Below are positions 37,627 to 46,843 of a stretch of DNA of 64,000 bases, piece by piece (the stretch's first letter is position 1; every line of letters begins with the position of its first letter). A model generated the notes under the pieces. That model saw only the letters and a program-made list of their open reading frames with translations. It was not told the DNA's origin and made no database searches. Position numbers and translations under genes: made by a program. This stretch comes from an uncultured Clostridia bacterium (lineage in GTDB: Bacteria; Bacillota; Clostridia; Oscillospirales; CAG-272), in NCBI GenBank assembly GCA_944381075.1, contig CALWJT010000033.1:62001-126000 (forward strand), in the 5' to 3' direction.

Positions 37627-38895
37627 TTATCCCAGCGCCGCAAGCGCGCGTGCGCCGATATCTTTTCTGTAAAAACCGTTTTCCAGCTTGACTTTTTCCA
37701 CCTTCCGATAGGCTGCCTCCACCGCCTGCGGCAGGGTATCCGCAACGGCGGTCACGCCAAGTACACGACCTCCGGCGCTGACAAGGCCGTCCTCCGTCCT
37801 TTTCGCGCCGGCGACATAAATGACGCCATCGTCTCCGTCGGCGGGATAAGAGAGCGGATAGCCGCTTTCATATTTCACCGGATAGCCCTTGGAGGCCACA
37901 ATGACGCAGCAGGCGGATTTCTCACGGAATCGGACAGGCACCTCGGAAAGCCTGCCCGCCGCCGTCGCCATCATGATAGTGAGAAGATCGCCCTCCAGCA
38001 GCGGCAGTACGACCTGCGTTTCGGGGTCGCCGAACCGGCAGTTGTATTCGATGACCCGCGGTCCGGCCGGCGTCAGCATCAGCCCAAAATACAAGCAGCC
38101 GCGGAACGGACGCCCTTCCGCCTTCATCGCACGGATGGTAGGCAGAAAAATCGTCTCCATACAGCGCGCGGCGATCTCCGGCGTGTAATACGGATTCGGC
38201 GCTATCGTACCCATGCCGCCGGTGTTCGGACCCGTATCCCCGTCTCCCGCGCGCTTATGGTCCATGGAGGAGACCATCGGCACAAGCGTCTCCCCGTCCG
38301 TAAAGGAAAGCACCGAGACCTCAGGCCCCGTCAGGTATTCTTCTATGACGACCCGCGCGCCCGACTCGCCGAAAATCTTATCCGCCATCATAGCGCGGAC
38401 CGCCGATTTTGCCGCCTCGCGGGTCTCGGCGATGACAACACCCTTGCCGAGAGCCAGACCGTCCGCCTTGACGACGGCCGGAAGCGGCGCCGTATCGAGA
38501 TAGGCAAGCGCCGCCGTCATATCGTCGAACACCTCGTAGGCGGCCGTCGGAATGCCGTATTTTTTCATCAGATCTTTGGCAAAAACCTTGCTGCCCTCCA
38601 AAATCGCGGCGTTTTTCCGCGGACCGAAGCAGGAAATGCCCTCGGCCTCCAGCGCGTCCACCACGCCGAGCACGAGCGGATCGTCCGGCGCCACGACAGC
38701 GAAATCGATCCCCTTTTCTTTGGCAAAGGCGACGATGCCCTCGATATCCTTTGCGCCGATATCCACGCAGACCGCATCCGCGGCGATCCCGCCGTTGCCG
38801 GGGAGGGCATAAATGACCTCCACCGCCGGATTTTCCTTTAACTTTTTGATGATCGCATGCTCGCGGCCGCCGCCGCCGACTACCATCAGCTTCAT
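37627..38895 (-). CDS. purD: Phosphoribosylamine-glycine ligase
   Basis: ATP-grasp enzyme joining glycine to phosphoribosylamine to make GAR. The 422 residues begin MKLMVVGGGGREHAI and continue with YALPGNGGI. The ATP-grasp motifs VKADGLALGKGVVIA and NTGGMGTIAPNP and the metal-binding EYNCRFGDPETQ are present. The start is ATG 38895 with GGGGAGG nine bases upstream. The frame stays open for another 800 bases upstream, but that stretch is intergenic and antisense sequence. It precedes purL by 11 bases. Confidence 0.98.
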   Translation of the reverse strand: MKLMVVGGGGREHAIIKKLKENPAVEVIYALPGNGGIAADAVCVDIGAKDIEGIVAFAKEKGIDFAVVAPDDPLVLGVVDALEAEGISCFGPRKNAAILEGSKVFAKDLMKKYGIPTAAYEVFDDMTAALAYLDTAPLPAVVKADGLALGKGVVIAETREAAKSAVRAMMADKIFGESGARVVIEEYLTGPEVSVLSFTDGETLVPMVSSMDHKRAGDGDTGPNTGGMGTIAPNPYYTPEIAARCMETIFLPTIRAMKAEGRPFRGCLYFGLMLTPAGPRVIEYNCRFGDPETQVVLPLLEGDLLTIMMATAAGRLSEVPVRFREKSACCVIVASKGYPVKYESGYPLSYPADGDDGVIYVAGAKRTEDGLVSAGGRVLGVTAVADTLPQAVEAAYRKVEKVKLENGFYRKDIGARALAALG

Positions 38896-39310
38896 ATTGG
38901 TATCCTCCCCGCGCCGCCTTCTCCGGCCGCGCGCTGTATTTTCATTTGTCCATCGCTCCCCCTTCCAGAAGGGAATCGAGAAAGATTTCCACAGGCTATA
39001 CCAGCAGGCAGCGCCGCCCCTCTCGGGGCATCCGCTCCGCCCGTAAACCTCTAAGCATTTTTTGATCAGAAAGCGGCGCCACATGACCGTCCGTCCGCGG
39101 CGTGACCATAGGCGATATGAGGCCCGAACGCCGGTGCAGAAAATCTTCCCGCCTGACTTTCTCAAGCACCTTTTCCATCCGAATCCGGCGATTCCGCAAG
39201 ACAGGAACAGACACATTTTCCCGGTCTTTCTCCGGAAAATCCGGTCTCGCATTTTATCCGATAAAAACGGCGGAAGCCGGCTCTCTTTCAGCCGGCATAC
39301 CGTATAGGGA
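38896..39310. other. Untranslated gap inside the purine operon
   Basis: About 415 bases between purH and purD on the minus strand. The purD frame is open across it, but no start or ribosome binding site supports translation. A hairpin (GCCGGCT with AGCCGGC, near 39283-39303) sits just after the purH stop. No promoter, riboswitch or small RNA is recognised. Confidence 0.45.
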
Positions 39311-40495
39311 TCAATGATGGAAAAGACGCATTCCCGTGAACGCCATCGCGATGCCGTACTTGTCGCAGCATTCGATGACAAGGTCGTCCCGCACGGAGCC
39401 GCCCGGCTCGGCGATATAGGATACGCCGCTCTTTTTCGCGCGCTCGATGTTGTCTCCGAACGGGAAAAACGCATCGGACCCGAGAGAAACGCCCGAAATC
39501 CCGGCAAGATAGTCCGCCGCTTCCTTTTCCGTGAGCGGCTCGGGACGGTGCGTGAAATATTTCTGCCAAACGCCGTCGGCGCAGACGTCCTCTTCGTTTT
39601 TATTGATATATCCGTCGATGACGTTGTCGCGGTCCGGTCTGCCGAGCGTAGACAAAAACGGAAGGGCAAGCACCTTCTCATGACGGCGGAGCTGCCATGT
39701 ATCCGCCTTATTTCCCGCAAGGCGCGTGCAGTGGATCCTCGACTGCTGTCCGGCGCCCACGCCGATGGCCTGTCCGTCCACGGCGTAGCAGACGGAATTG
39801 GACTGCGTATATTTCAGCGTGATAAGCGAAATGACAAGGTCTCTCTTTGCGCTCTCCGGCAGCGACTTGTTTTTGGTGACGACGTTCGAGAGCAGCGCCT
39901 CGTTTATTTCAAAATTGTTGCGTCCCTGCTCAAAGGTGATGCCGAATACTTCCTTTGTCTCAATCGGATCCGGAACATAGGAAGGGTCGATCTTTACGAT
40001 GTTATAGTTCCCTTTCCGTTTGGTTTTCAGAATCTCCAGCGCCTCAGGCGTATAGCCGGGCGCGATGATCCCATCCGAGACCTCGCGCTTGATGAGCAGC
40101 GCCGTCGTCTTGTCGCATACGTCGGAAAGGGCGATCCAGTCGCCGAAGGACGACATCCGGTCCGTTCCCCGCGCACGGGCATAGGCGCAGGCGAGAGGGG
40201 AATCGTCCAGTCCCTCGATATCCTCCACAAAGCAGGCGGCCTTGAGCTCGCGGGAAAGCGGATTTGCCACAGCGGCGGAGGTCGGGCTCACGTGCTTGAA
40301 CGAGGTCGCCGAGGGCATTCCGGTCGCGGCGGAAAGCTCATGGACAAGCTGCCAAGAATTAAAGGCATCCAGAAAATTGATATAGCCGGGACGTCCCGAA
40401 AGGATCTCGATCGGCAGTTCTCCCCCATCCCTCATATAGATTTTCGCCGGCTTCTGATTGGGATTGCAGCCGTATTTCAGTTCAAATTCTTTCAT
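39311..40495 (-). CDS. purH: AICAR formyltransferase, stand-alone (PurH transformylase domain only)
   Basis: Transfers a formyl group from 10-formyl-THF to AICAR to give FAICAR. The 394 residues correspond only to the C-terminal AICARFT part of bifunctional PurH: LKYGCNPNQKPA at the N terminus, ATSFKHVSPTSAAV with the catalytic Lys-His, and GAGQQSRIHCTRLAG. The N-terminal MGS-like IMP cyclohydrolase domain is absent, and its job is presumably done by the PurO homologue encoded 16 bases upstream. A GGAGGAAAG-like site precedes the ATG. Confidence 0.95.
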   Translation of the reverse strand: MKEFELKYGCNPNQKPAKIYMRDGGELPIEILSGRPGYINFLDAFNSWQLVHELSAATGMPSATSFKHVSPTSAAVANPLSRELKAACFVEDIEGLDDSPLACAYARARGTDRMSSFGDWIALSDVCDKTTALLIKREVSDGIIAPGYTPEALEILKTKRKGNYNIVKIDPSYVPDPIETKEVFGITFEQGRNNFEINEALLSNVVTKNKSLPESAKRDLVISLITLKYTQSNSVCYAVDGQAIGVGAGQQSRIHCTRLAGNKADTWQLRRHEKVLALPFLSTLGRPDRDNVIDGYINKNEEDVCADGVWQKYFTHRPEPLTEKEAADYLAGISGVSLGSDAFFPFGDNIERAKKSGVSYIAEPGGSVRDDLVIECCDKYGIAMAFTGMRLFHH

Positions 40496-40511
40496 ATGTC
40501 TTTCCTCCGTA

Positions 40512-41231
40512 TCACTTGTTTTTGTTGATCATGCGGTTCTGCACCGTACCGTCCGCAAGATCGATATAGCGGACGTACAGGGAAATCCGGTTGTCCGCGT
40601 CGAGCGCGCTCCAAAGAGAATCCGTAAAGGAATCGATGTCGTCCGGGATCTCCGTGCGCTCCGGTTCGCCCGTAAAGGTCGGGATGGGATTTCCGTCGCA
40701 GCGATATGTGTGGATAAAATGGCCGACTCCCGCAAGCGCCGGATACCGGAACAGATATCTTGCGCAGGCAGTACCTTCCCTGTCCGCACTTTTGAGGATA
40801 CTCATCTCATAGGTAAAGTCTCCGTCCGCGATATGAAGGATGCCGCTGATGCGGGGCGTGAAATTCGGTGCGTCCGGCTCAAATTCGCGCGTTTCAAGCG
40901 CCTCGCCAAACGTCCTCCCTTCCTTGATAAAATCATAGATCGTGTCGGTCTGGTCGCCGTTTGTGACGATAACGTCTCCCCCGATGCGGCGGACCGGCGA
41001 ATAAATGATGAGAGAGGGATCCTTCACCTTGGAAGCGTCGAACGGATGGATGATCACCTCATCGCCGCACTCTACAAAAATCCGGTTGCGGCTGTTCTCG
41101 CTGCGTCCCATGATGAAATAGGCAAAAGCCGCCTTTTTCCCGTCCGCGCTCTTGCCGATGACGATGCCGCGGCCGACGTAGGAATTGCCGCGGACAAGAG
41201 AAGCCATGGACTGCGTTTGATAAATATCCAT
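40512..41231 (-). CDS. purO: IMP cyclohydrolase, PurO-like
   Basis: Closes FAICAR to IMP, the last step of de novo purine synthesis. The 239 residues resemble the PurO family first described in archaea (COG3363): GNSYVGRGIVIGKSADGK, AYFIMGRSENSRNRIF, and NGDQTDTIYDFI. It is unrelated to the PurH N-terminal domain. It lies directly before the gene for the truncated PurH, so the two together replace bifunctional PurH. This pairing occurs in some Clostridia. The start has AAGGA upstream. Confidence 0.92.
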   Translation of the reverse strand: MDIYQTQSMASLVRGNSYVGRGIVIGKSADGKKAAFAYFIMGRSENSRNRIFVECGDEVIIHPFDASKVKDPSLIIYSPVRRIGGDVIVTNGDQTDTIYDFIKEGRTFGEALETREFEPDAPNFTPRISGILHIADGDFTYEMSILKSADREGTACARYLFRYPALAGVGHFIHTYRCDGNPIPTFTGEPERTEIPDDIDSFTDSLWSALDADNRISLYVRYIDLADGTVQNRMINKNK

Positions 41232-41308
41232 TTTTATAAAATCCTTTCTTCACGCCAAAGAAAGACGTGTCATATATTTGGCAGTATCGTTACAGAAAAG
41301 AAAATTTT

Positions 41309-41327
41309 CCTCCCGTGCCGGCGGGAG
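41309..41327. other. Hairpin between purN and purO
   Basis: CTCCCG (41310-41315) pairs with CGGGAG (41322-41327) in the roughly 100-base gap. T tracts lie on the plus-strand side and A/T-rich DNA on the other. It could be an intra-operon attenuator or an mRNA processing or stability element. Confidence 0.4.
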
Positions 41328-41332
41328 CCTTT

Positions 41333-41950
41333 TTACCTCTGCCCCGCTCTTCGGATGTCCGCCGAAACCAGCTCCGCCGCCGCAGGCAGCAGCTTCCACT
41401 CAGCCTCCTCCATCACGCGGCGCTGCAGGACTTCCGGCGTGTCGCCGTCCCGCACCTCCACCGCCTTCTGAAGAATGATCTTTCCCCCGTCCGGCACCTC
41501 GTTGACAAAGTGTACCGTCGCGCCCGTCACCTTGACGCCGTAGGCAAGCGCCGCTTCATGAACGCGAAGTCCGTAAAAGCCCTTGCCGCAGAACGACGGG
41601 ATCAGCGACGGGTGTACATTGAGGATCCGGTTCGGATAGGCGGCGGTAAAATCCGCCGAGAGTATGCTCATAAAGCCCGCAAGGACGATAAGCTCGATGC
41701 CGTATTCCCGCAAAAGCTTTAGGATTTGCTCTTCAAAAGTTTTCTGAGAGCCGCACGCCGCCCTCGTTACCACATGGGAAGGAATACCGGCGCGCGCCGC
41801 GCGCTCCAGCGCAAAGGCGCCCTCCCTGCTGGAGATCACAAGGGAAAGCCTGCCGGAATGCAGCGCTCCCGACGCCTCCGCGTCGATGAGCGCCTGCAGA
41901 TTGGTTCCGCCGCCCGAAACGAGTACGGCGATCTTAACGGGATCTGTCAT
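41333..41950 (-). CDS. purN: Phosphoribosylglycinamide formyltransferase
   Basis: Formylates GAR using 10-formyl-THF. In 205 residues: VLVSGGGTNLQALID binds phosphate. The Asn-His pair is in RILNVHPSLIPSFCG, and the catalytic Asp lies in the HFVNEVPDGGKII region. It follows the FNT channel gene by 32 bases. It is one of two formyl-THF-consuming enzymes in the operon, which makes the nearby formate-family channel notable. Confidence 0.97.
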   Translation of the reverse strand: MTDPVKIAVLVSGGGTNLQALIDAEASGALHSGRLSLVISSREGAFALERAARAGIPSHVVTRAACGSQKTFEEQILKLLREYGIELIVLAGFMSILSADFTAAYPNRILNVHPSLIPSFCGKGFYGLRVHEAALAYGVKVTGATVHFVNEVPDGGKIILQKAVEVRDGDTPEVLQRRVMEEAEWKLLPAAAELVSADIRRAGQR

Positions 41951-41982
41951 TTTTCAGCTTCCTCTCTGCCCGTTTTCGGGCG

Positions 41983-42654
41983 TCATGGTATCAGATGCTC
42001 GGTCTTGGAGGCCGCCTCCTCCGGCTTCGAAGTCGGATGCTCTTTCGGCGGTGTTTCGCGGCACAAAAGGAGCAGGGACGTCATCAGCACAGCGCCCGCC
42101 GCATTCCCAAGGATCACGATCCACAGATAGAAGAACGCTTCCATACTCACGATGCCGGACGCGGAAAAATAGAACATGTTGGCGATCGAATGCTCGAAGC
42201 CGCTGAGAATAAAGACCGGCACACAGAAAAAAATCCCCCAGACGGACTGGTTTTTTCGGTAGATGACGACGGCGAGGTACATCAGGATGCCGCAGAAGAG
42301 CGCACGGAGAAAGGTTTCCGGCGCCGTCTGCGCGAGCTTTCCCTCGCAAAGCGTCAGCGCCTTCTCACCAAGGGACGGCATGGCGTACCGGATAGCAGCG
42401 CCGGCGGCAAAGGTGCCGATAAGGTTGCCGAGCAAAGACAAAAGCAGCGCCGAGACGTCCGCCCTCGTATGCGCCTCCACGATAAAGCCGACTTTGCCGG
42501 TAAAGAGCGCAAAGCCGCGCATGCAGATACAGAGCAGCGCTACGGAAAAAAGCACCGCGCCTACATATTTGTTATCACAGGAAAGATAGACGCTGCCGCC
42601 GATCCCGATCAAAATACCGGCAAGGATGCCAAGCGTAAGATCCCGCCTCAGCAT
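41983..42654 (-). CDS. Formate/nitrite transporter (FNT) family channel
   Basis: Membrane protein of 223 residues with six hydrophobic helices. The FNT signature [10 protein letters not shown] carries the central His of the pore, and [13 protein letters not shown] is the conserved first-repeat region. FocA/NirC relatives conduct formate, nitrite or hydrosulfide. The ATG at 42654 overlaps the purM stop by seven bases, which implies translational coupling. Its place between purM and purN suggests formate supply or export linked to one-carbon metabolism; this is inference. The Pro/Glu/Lys-rich tail is cytoplasmic. Confidence 0.93.
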   Translation of the reverse strand: MLRRDLTLGILAGILIGIGGSVYLSCDNKYVGAVLFSVALLCICMRGFALFTGKVGFIVEAHTRADVSALLLSLLGNLIGTFAAGAAIRYAMPSLGEKALTLCEGKLAQTAPETFLRALFCGILMYLAVVIYRKNQSVWGIFFCVPVFILSGFEHSIANMFYFSASGIVSMEAFFYLWIVILGNAAGAVLMTSLLLLCRETPPKEHPTSKPEEAASKTEHLIP

Positions 42655-43688
42655 AGCGTCACCCGCTCGTCCGAGGCCGTGATCTCGCCGAGGACATAGG
42701 CGTCCTCCCCTGCCCCGCGCAGGATAGAAAGGGCCGCATCCGCATCGGTCCCCGAAACGACGACGCACATGCCGACGCCCATATTGAAGGTGTTGTACAT
42801 ATCCCGCTCCGGGATGCCGCCCGCCTTTGCGATCATATCGAAGATCGGCAGGACGCGCACGGCCTTCTTCTCGATCCTGGCGCCGAGTCCCTGCGGGATG
42901 CTGCGCGGAATATTTTCATAAAAGCCGCCGCCCGTGATATGAGAGATGCCCTTGACCGGGATTTTTTCAAGCAGAGCAAGGACTGGCTTTACATAGATTT
43001 TCGTCGGAGTAAGCAGCGTCTCACCGATGGACGTGCCGCCAAGCTCCGCGACAGGCATCCTGAGGTCCGCTTTCTCCACGTCGAATACGCGGCGCACAAG
43101 GGAAAAGCCGTTGGAATGCACGCCGGAGGACGGAAGCGCCAAAATGACGTCGCCCGCACGCATCGTCCCGTTGTCAATGATGTCCTCCTTGTTGACGGCG
43201 CCGACGGAAAAGCCCGCAAGATCATATTCGTCCACGGGATAGAAGCCGGGCATCTCGGCCGTTTCGCCGCCGATGAGCGCGCAGCCCGCCTGCACGCAGC
43301 CCTCCGCCACGCCGGAAACGATGGCGGCGATCTTTTCGGGCACATTTTTCCCGCATGCGATATAATCGAGGAAAAAGAGCGGACGCGCGCCGCTGCAAAT
43401 GATATCGTTGACGCACATGGCGACGCAGTCGATGCCGACGGTGTCATGCTTGTCCATCAGAAAGGCAAGCTTCAGCTTGGTTCCAACGCCGTCCGTACCG
43501 CTCACCAGCACCGGATGGCGGAATTCCCCAAGGTCCAGCGCAAAAAGCCCGCCGAAGCCGCCGATATCGGATACGACCCCGGGCGTCATCGTTCTTGCAA
43601 TGTGCGCCTTCATCAGTTCGACGGCGCGATAACCGGCGGTGATATCCACGCCTGCCGCCGCATAGCTTTCTGACCTTGAATTCTGCAT
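42648..43688 (-). CDS. purM: Phosphoribosylformylglycinamidine cyclo-ligase (AIR synthetase)
   Basis: Cyclises FGAM to AIR with ATP. In 346 residues: [27 protein letters not shown], the [22 protein letters not shown] motif, [11 protein letters not shown] and [14 protein letters not shown]. Length is normal. GGAGAGAAG precedes the ATG at 43688. A 142-base gap separates it from the upstream purF paralogue, with no clear terminator. Confidence 0.98.
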   Translation of the reverse strand: MQNSRSESYAAAGVDITAGYRAVELMKAHIARTMTPGVVSDIGGFGGLFALDLGEFRHPVLVSGTDGVGTKLKLAFLMDKHDTVGIDCVAMCVNDIICSGARPLFFLDYIACGKNVPEKIAAIVSGVAEGCVQAGCALIGGETAEMPGFYPVDEYDLAGFSVGAVNKEDIIDNGTMRAGDVILALPSSGVHSNGFSLVRRVFDVEKADLRMPVAELGGTSIGETLLTPTKIYVKPVLALLEKIPVKGISHITGGGFYENIPRSIPQGLGARIEKKAVRVLPIFDMIAKAGGIPERDMYNTFNMGVGMCVVVSGTDADAALSILRGAGEDAYVLGEITASDERVTLC

Positions 43689-43830
43689 ATCTTCTCTCCA
43701 TTCTGCCGCTGTGCGGCCTGTTGTTATAGGATAAGGAGTTTATTTTAGATCTATGACCAAACCGGACTTACGCATACCGGCTTTTTCTGCATGACATCTT
43801 GTTGCCGGCCGGCAAAACAGCGGGAACGGC

Positions 43831-45255
43831 TCACTCCTTCCCGTCCCAGCAATAGGTGCAAAGCTTGCACGGATCGAGCCCGATGGCCTTGACGATCCCC
43901 TCCAGCGACTGAAATTCCAGCGATGCGAAGTGGAATTTTTCGCAGATGGTCTGTCTCAGCTTTTTTCCCCTCTCGGTCGTCCCGTCGCTGTATTCCTCGA
44001 TGTGCTGGAAGCCCTCTTCTCCCTCAAGCTCCATGATGACGCGCCTTGCAATGAGCTCCATGTCGCTCGTCCCTCTGGAAAAATTGAGGTATTTGCAGCT
44101 ATACATAATAGGCGGGCAGGCGGAGCGCATATGCACCGCCTTCGCGCCGTTGTCATACAGGAATTCCACGGTTTCGCGCAGCTGTGTTCCCCGCACGATC
44201 GAATCGTCGACAAACAGAAGGCTCTTGTCCTGAATCAGCTCATGAACGGGAACGAGCTTCATTTTCGCAACCTTGTTGCGTTCCGTCTGCTTTGGCGGCA
44301 TGAAGCTGCGCGGCCATGTCGGCGTATATTTAATGAACGGACGTGCAAAAGGCACCCCGCTTTTGTTCGCATAGCCGATGGCATGCGGTGTTCCGGAATC
44401 CGGCACGCCTCCCACATAATCGATGTCGCGGGCGCTGCCGGTCTCCTTATCCTGCTGCGCCATGATCGCGCCGTTGCGGTAGCGCATGGCCTCCACGTTG
44501 ATCCCTTCATAGCTGGAGGTCGGATATCCGTAATAGGACCACAAAAAGGCGCAGATCTTCATCTCTCCGCCAGGCGCGGCAAGCTGCCGTATCCCCTCGG
44601 CGGTCACCTCTACGATCTCGCCCGGTCCGAGCTCTCTCTCGTCCCGATAGCCAAGCTTTTGATAGGCGAAGGATTCAAACGTGACGCAGAAGCCGTCCTC
44701 CCCGCGGCCGAGCACCACCGGCAGGCGCCCCACCTTGTCGCGCGCCGCAATAATGGCACCGTCGTCCCGGAGGATCAAAATCGACGCGGTGCCCTCGATG
44801 ACGCTCTGTGCGAACCGAATGCCCTCGGCAAAATCCTCCCTTTGGTTGATGAGCGCCGCGGCAAGCTCCGTCGCGTTGACCGCTCCGCCGGTCATCGCGT
44901 TGAAATGTCCGCCGCCGCGGGTAAAGAATTTTTCCGTCAGCGCCTCGGCGTTGTTTATGATGCCGACGATACAGATCGCGTATGTACCCAGCTTGGAACG
45001 GATGAGAAGCGGCTGCGGGTCGCTGTCGCTGATACATCCGATGGCCGAGGTCCCCTTCATTTCTTCAAAAACATGCTCGAATTTCGTCCGGAAGGGCGAA
45101 TTTCCTATATTATGGATGACCCTTTGCAGACCGATTTCCCTATCATATGCAGCAAGTCCCCCGCAGCGCGTGCCGAGATGCGAATGATAATCCGTCCCGA
45201 AAAAAACATCGGCGAGGCACTCCCGCCTTGACGCGATCCCAAAAAATCCACCCAT
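43831..45255 (-). CDS. PurF paralogue with a degenerate glutaminase domain
   Basis: Homologue of amidophosphoribosyltransferase, 474 residues. The protein begins MGGFFGIAS: the nucleophilic Cys of N-terminal glutaminases is Gly. The regions that carry catalytic Arg and Asn-Gly in true PurF (GHVRYGTTG and AHNGNLVN in its neighbour) read IGCISDSDPQP and VGIINNAEAL. The phosphoribosyltransferase part is intact, with the PRPP loop FVDDSIVRGTQL. Iron-sulfur Cys positions also persist (KICAFLW, MYSCKYL, CKLCTYC). It could use ammonia, regulate true PurF or do something else. A similar family accompanies PurF in Bacteroidetes and Clostridia, from memory. Confidence 0.9.
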   Translation of the reverse strand: MGGFFGIASRRECLADVFFGTDYHSHLGTRCGGLAAYDREIGLQRVIHNIGNSPFRTKFEHVFEEMKGTSAIGCISDSDPQPLLIRSKLGTYAICIVGIINNAEALTEKFFTRGGGHFNAMTGGAVNATELAAALINQREDFAEGIRFAQSVIEGTASILILRDDGAIIAARDKVGRLPVVLGRGEDGFCVTFESFAYQKLGYRDERELGPGEIVEVTAEGIRQLAAPGGEMKICAFLWSYYGYPTSSYEGINVEAMRYRNGAIMAQQDKETGSARDIDYVGGVPDSGTPHAIGYANKSGVPFARPFIKYTPTWPRSFMPPKQTERNKVAKMKLVPVHELIQDKSLLFVDDSIVRGTQLRETVEFLYDNGAKAVHMRSACPPIMYSCKYLNFSRGTSDMELIARRVIMELEGEEGFQHIEEYSDGTTERGKKLRQTICEKFHFASLEFQSLEGIVKAIGLDPCKLCTYCWDGKE

Positions 45256-45375
45256 ATCTTTGCTATCCTGCCTTCTTTCAAATAAATCATATACGACGGG
45301 AAAGCCCCGTCCTCGTCAAGAAATCCAACCCCCGCCGCCGGAAAGGCTCCAAGCCCCTCCCTGCGGAGTCTGCCG

Positions 45376-46815
45376 TTATCTTGGCTTCCGTCCCGCCGAA
45401 ATTTTTCCCTCGAACCGGTCTTTTTCCGTATGCGCCGGCACCTCGGTCGGATAAGCGCCGTCAAAGCACGCGGTGCAGTACCCGTCTCCATAAACGCCGT
45501 CGGCGATCTTCTTTGCGCCATCAATGCTCAAAAAGCCAAGAGAATCAACGCCGATGATCCGCGCGATCTGCTCTACCGTATGATGGCAGGCGATCAGATT
45601 TTCACGGGAATCGATATCCGTTCCATAATAGCAGGGATTGAGGAACGGCGGTGCGGAAACACGCATATGGATCTCCTTCGCGCCTGCCTCGCGAAGCAGC
45701 TTCACGATCCGGGCGCTGGTCGTGCCGCGCACGATGGAATCATCGATCATCACGACCCGCCGTCCGCGCACGGTATCCGCAATCGGATTGAGCTTGATGC
45801 GCACCTTGTCCTCGCGGCTTTTTTGCCCGGGCGCGATGAACGTGCGTCCGATATATTTGTTTTTGATAAAGCCGATCCCATATGGGATGCCGGACGCCCG
45901 GGAAAAGCCCAGCGCCGCGTCAAGGCCGGAATCCGGCACGCCGACGACGACGTCCGCGCACACGGGATGCTCCGCTGCAAGATATTCTCCTGCGCGTACA
46001 CGGGCGGCATGGACAGAGCAGCCGTCTATCACCGAATCCGGCCGTGCAAAATAAATATATTCAAAGACACAAAGAGACCGCTTCGCCTTGCCGCAGTACG
46101 TGCGGATGCTGCGCACGCCTCCCTTTTCAAACACCAGGATCTCACCCGGCTCCACATCACGGATAAACGCCGCGCCGACGGCATCGAGCGCGCAGCTTTC
46201 CGAGGCGATGACATAGCGTCCGTCCGGCGTGCGGCCAAAGCAAAGCGGACGGAAGCCGTGCACATCCCTTACGGCGATCAGCTTGGAGGGGGACATGAGG
46301 ATGAGAGAGTACGCGCCGTGAAGCCGCGGCATGGCACGCTCGACCGCCTGCTCGATCGAAGAGGCGGAAAGACGCTCCTTCGTGATGAGATAGGAGATCA
46401 CCTCCGTATCGCTCGTCGTATGGAAGATCGAGCCGGCAAGCTCCAGCTCCGAGCGCAGCTCATAGGAATTGACAAGGTTCCCGTTGTGGGCGATCGCCAT
46501 ACGCCCCTTGATATGGTTGACGACAATCGGCTGGGCATTGTTCCGGTCGCTCGCGCCCGTCGTTCCGTAACGAACATGCCCGACCGCCATATTGCCCAGT
46601 CCCAGACCCGCCATCGCTTCAGGAGTGAACACATCGTTGACAAGCCCCGTATCCTTATAGGTGCGGAAAATCCCGTCATCGCCGACCACGATTCCGCAGC
46701 TCTCCTGCCCTCTGTGCTGGAGAGCGAACAGGCCGTAATACGTCATATGCGCGACATCATAGGGCTCCTCGCAGAAAACGCCGAAGACGCCGCATTCCTC
46801 CCGGATTTCACTCAT
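45376..46815 (-). CDS. purF: Amidophosphoribosyltransferase
   Basis: First committed step of purine synthesis: PRPP plus glutamine to phosphoribosylamine. In 479 residues: a seven-residue propeptide then Cys8 (REECGVFG) as nucleophile, GHVRYGTTG, AHNGNLVNSY, and the PRPP loop MIDDSIVRGTTS. Cysteines in LCVFEYIYF, LNPCYYGTD and CTACFDG correspond to 4Fe-4S ligands of the Bacillus-type enzyme. Start ATG 46815 with AGGAAG upstream. It sits next to a glutaminase-dead paralogue, 120 bases downstream. Confidence 0.97.
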   Translation of the reverse strand: MSEIREECGVFGVFCEEPYDVAHMTYYGLFALQHRGQESCGIVVGDDGIFRTYKDTGLVNDVFTPEAMAGLGLGNMAVGHVRYGTTGASDRNNAQPIVVNHIKGRMAIAHNGNLVNSYELRSELELAGSIFHTTSDTEVISYLITKERLSASSIEQAVERAMPRLHGAYSLILMSPSKLIAVRDVHGFRPLCFGRTPDGRYVIASESCALDAVGAAFIRDVEPGEILVFEKGGVRSIRTYCGKAKRSLCVFEYIYFARPDSVIDGCSVHAARVRAGEYLAAEHPVCADVVVGVPDSGLDAALGFSRASGIPYGIGFIKNKYIGRTFIAPGQKSREDKVRIKLNPIADTVRGRRVVMIDDSIVRGTTSARIVKLLREAGAKEIHMRVSAPPFLNPCYYGTDIDSRENLIACHHTVEQIARIIGVDSLGFLSIDGAKKIADGVYGDGYCTACFDGAYPTEVPAHTEKDRFEGKISAGRKPR

Positions 46816-46843
46816 GGTATCGCTTCCTTTCCGGAACACAGGA

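Noticed and set aside
38896..39720. N-terminal extension of PurD by up to 275 codons
   Set aside because: The added sequence is Arg/Ser-rich, overlaps the start of purH antisense-like sequence and lacks a start signal. The ATG at 38895 has a strong GGGGAGG and the canonical PurD N terminus.
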